A stretch of 64,000 bases of DNA from Azospirillum brasilense (lineage in GTDB: Bacteria; Pseudomonadota; Alphaproteobacteria; Azospirillales; Azospirillaceae). Positions 63,178 through 64,000 of this stretch are shown here, piece by piece (position 1 is the stretch's first letter; each line of letters opens with the position of its first letter). A program made the translations under genes and the position numbers. Below the pieces are notes generated by a model that did no database searches, was not told the origin of the DNA, and was given only the letters and a program-made list of their open reading frames with translations. Location of the stretch: contig NZ_CP012915.1 of assembly GCF_001315015.1 (NCBI RefSeq), positions 1,164,501 through 1,228,500 of the forward strand. Reading direction: 5' to 3'.

Positions 63178-64000
63178 TCAGCGATCGCTGCGGATCGGGC
63201 CGAATTCCACGGGAACCCAGGCGTAGCCGTCCCCTTCGGTGCGGACATGGCCGATGCCGGGGAAGGGCAGATGGGCGCCGCCCACCCACAGCTTCTGCGC
63301 AGCCGCCTCGGCCAGCAGCCGTCGGCGCGAGGCGATGGTCTCGTCCTTGTCGACGTCGAACTCGATGACGACCTCCGGACGGGCGAACTGAAGGGCGTGG
63401 CTGTGCACGGTGTCTCCCCACAGCAGAATGCTCTGCTCCTTCGAGCGGAACAGGTAGCCGCTGTGCCCCGGTGTATGGCCGTAAGCTGCCACCGACTCCA
63501 CGCCGGGCAGGAGGCCGTCGCCGGGCTGATAGGGCTTCAGCTTGCCCGCCGCCTCGTAAGGGGCCACCGCCGCGCGGGCCATGGCGAAGAAGGGCTTGAG
63601 CGGCGCCGGGGCCTTGGCCACCGCCTCCCCGCCCAGCCAGAAATCGAACTCGGCCTTGGCAACCCGGACCTCGGCGTTGGGAAACAGGATGGTCCCGTCC
63701 GGGCGCAGCAGGCCGTTGGCGTGGTCCGGATGCAGGTGGGTCATCAGGACGGTGTCGATCTGATCCGGGCTGTAGCCGGCGGCCCGGATGTTGTCGGCGA
63801 TGAAGCCGAGCGTCGGCCCCAGCGACTTGGCCGCTCCGGCGTCCACCAGGACCAGATTCGCGCCGGTGTGCACCAGATAGGCGTTCACCGCCGTCTGGAT
63901 TTCCGGCCGCTCCGCCAGGAACATGCGGTCGAGCAGGCCGATGATGTCCTCGGATTTGGCGCCGACGAAATACTTGCGGTCGCGGTCGATGAAACCGTCG
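63178..64000 (-). CDS. Metallo-beta-lactamase-fold hydrolase, paralogue; 5' end outside the window
   Basis: At least 274 residues, open to the window edge on the 5' side. It has the same motifs as the downstream gene (THLHPDHANGLL, GHTPGHSGYLF, LWGDTVHSHALQFA). The two proteins are largely alike through their C-termini (GYAWVPVEFGPIRSDR against PIRADR), so this is a recent tandem duplication. Its signal peptide, if any, is not visible. Confidence 0.85.
   Translation of the reverse strand, partial: DGFIDRDRKYFVGAKSEDIIGLLDRMFLAERPEIQTAVNAYLVHTGANLVLVDAGAAKSLGPTLGFIADNIRAAGYSPDQIDTVLMTHLHPDHANGLLRPDGTILFPNAEVRVAKAEFDFWLGGEAVAKAPAPLKPFFAMARAAVAPYEAAGKLKPYQPGDGLLPGVESVAAYGHTPGHSGYLFRSKEQSILLWGDTVHSHALQFARPEVVIEFDVDKDETIASRRRLLAEAAAQKLWVGGAHLPFPGIGHVRTEGDGYAWVPVEFGPIRSDR

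Overview
The window is high-GC, gene-dense chromosomal DNA from an alphaproteobacterium, most likely an Azospirillum-like member of the Rhodospirillales. This is inferred from the combined content: a ScfR/propionyl-CoA carboxylase locus, gatCAB, metXW, the chorismate mutase-hisC-tyrA cluster, a Hyb-type hydrogenase and a DUF1127 protein. It has not been confirmed by any search. About 60 protein genes, one tRNA and several mobile-element remnants can be supported. Most of the window is ordinary core and metabolic DNA; no CRISPR array, prophage or intact insertion sequence was seen.

Layout. 1-6 kb: a minus-strand operon pccB-pccA-bioY (propionyl-CoA carboxylase plus a biotin importer) faces a divergent ScfR/PccR-type regulator across a spacer holding TTTGCAAA-like boxes; an aspartate/glutamate racemase follows. 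6.85-8.3 kb: a graveyard of ISL3 and IS256 transposase fragments, then tRNA-Ser(GCU) with a good promoter and an AT-rich island in front of a small basic protein. 8.3-13.8 kb: a PAS histidine kinase and gatCAB. 14-17.2 kb: an acetyltransferase, ruvX, a permease and an orphan. 17.2-20.4 kb: a DUF1127-GFA-GFA operon facing a GcvA-like LysR gene, with a perfect LysR-type palindrome between them, then two small envelope proteins. 20.4-23.3 kb: pyrB, a dihydroorotase homologue lacking the HxH metal site, and plsY.

23.3-29.4 kb: a response regulator, an orphan SF2 helicase, a cupin and several hypotheticals. 29.5-33.4 kb: a three-subunit molybdenum aldehyde dehydrogenase (paoABC type). 33.5-37.1 kb: peroxide defence, ahpF and ahpC divergent from oxyR; three consecutive perfect GC-rich hairpins lie between ahpC and ahpF. 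37.1-42.1 kb: an XRE-cupin regulator with an orphan sulfate-binding protein, then tyrA, hisC and a chorismate mutase/prephenate dehydratase-like gene. 42.1-44.1 kb: metX-metW.

44.1-53.6 kb: mixed housekeeping and accessory genes: a PRC-barrel protein, hydrolase, methyltransferase, gloB, GST, cupin, two EamA transporters, an FkbM methyltransferase, a PPC-fold protein and adenine deaminase. 53.6-55.9 kb: a lipoprotein and a chemoreceptor with a strong terminator. 56-62 kb: a complete structural operon for an energy-conserving Hyb-type [NiFe] hydrogenase (small subunit, HybA, HybB, large subunit, maturation protease) behind a perfect FNR/FixK box. 62-64 kb: two tandem paralogous metallo-beta-lactamase-fold enzymes; the second runs off the window.

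The clearest unexplained signals are the triple hairpin between ahpC and ahpF, the operator-like repeats before the orphan sulfate-binding protein, the AT palindrome before the small basic protein, and two promoters whose spacing predicts leaderless pyrB and ruvX mRNAs.
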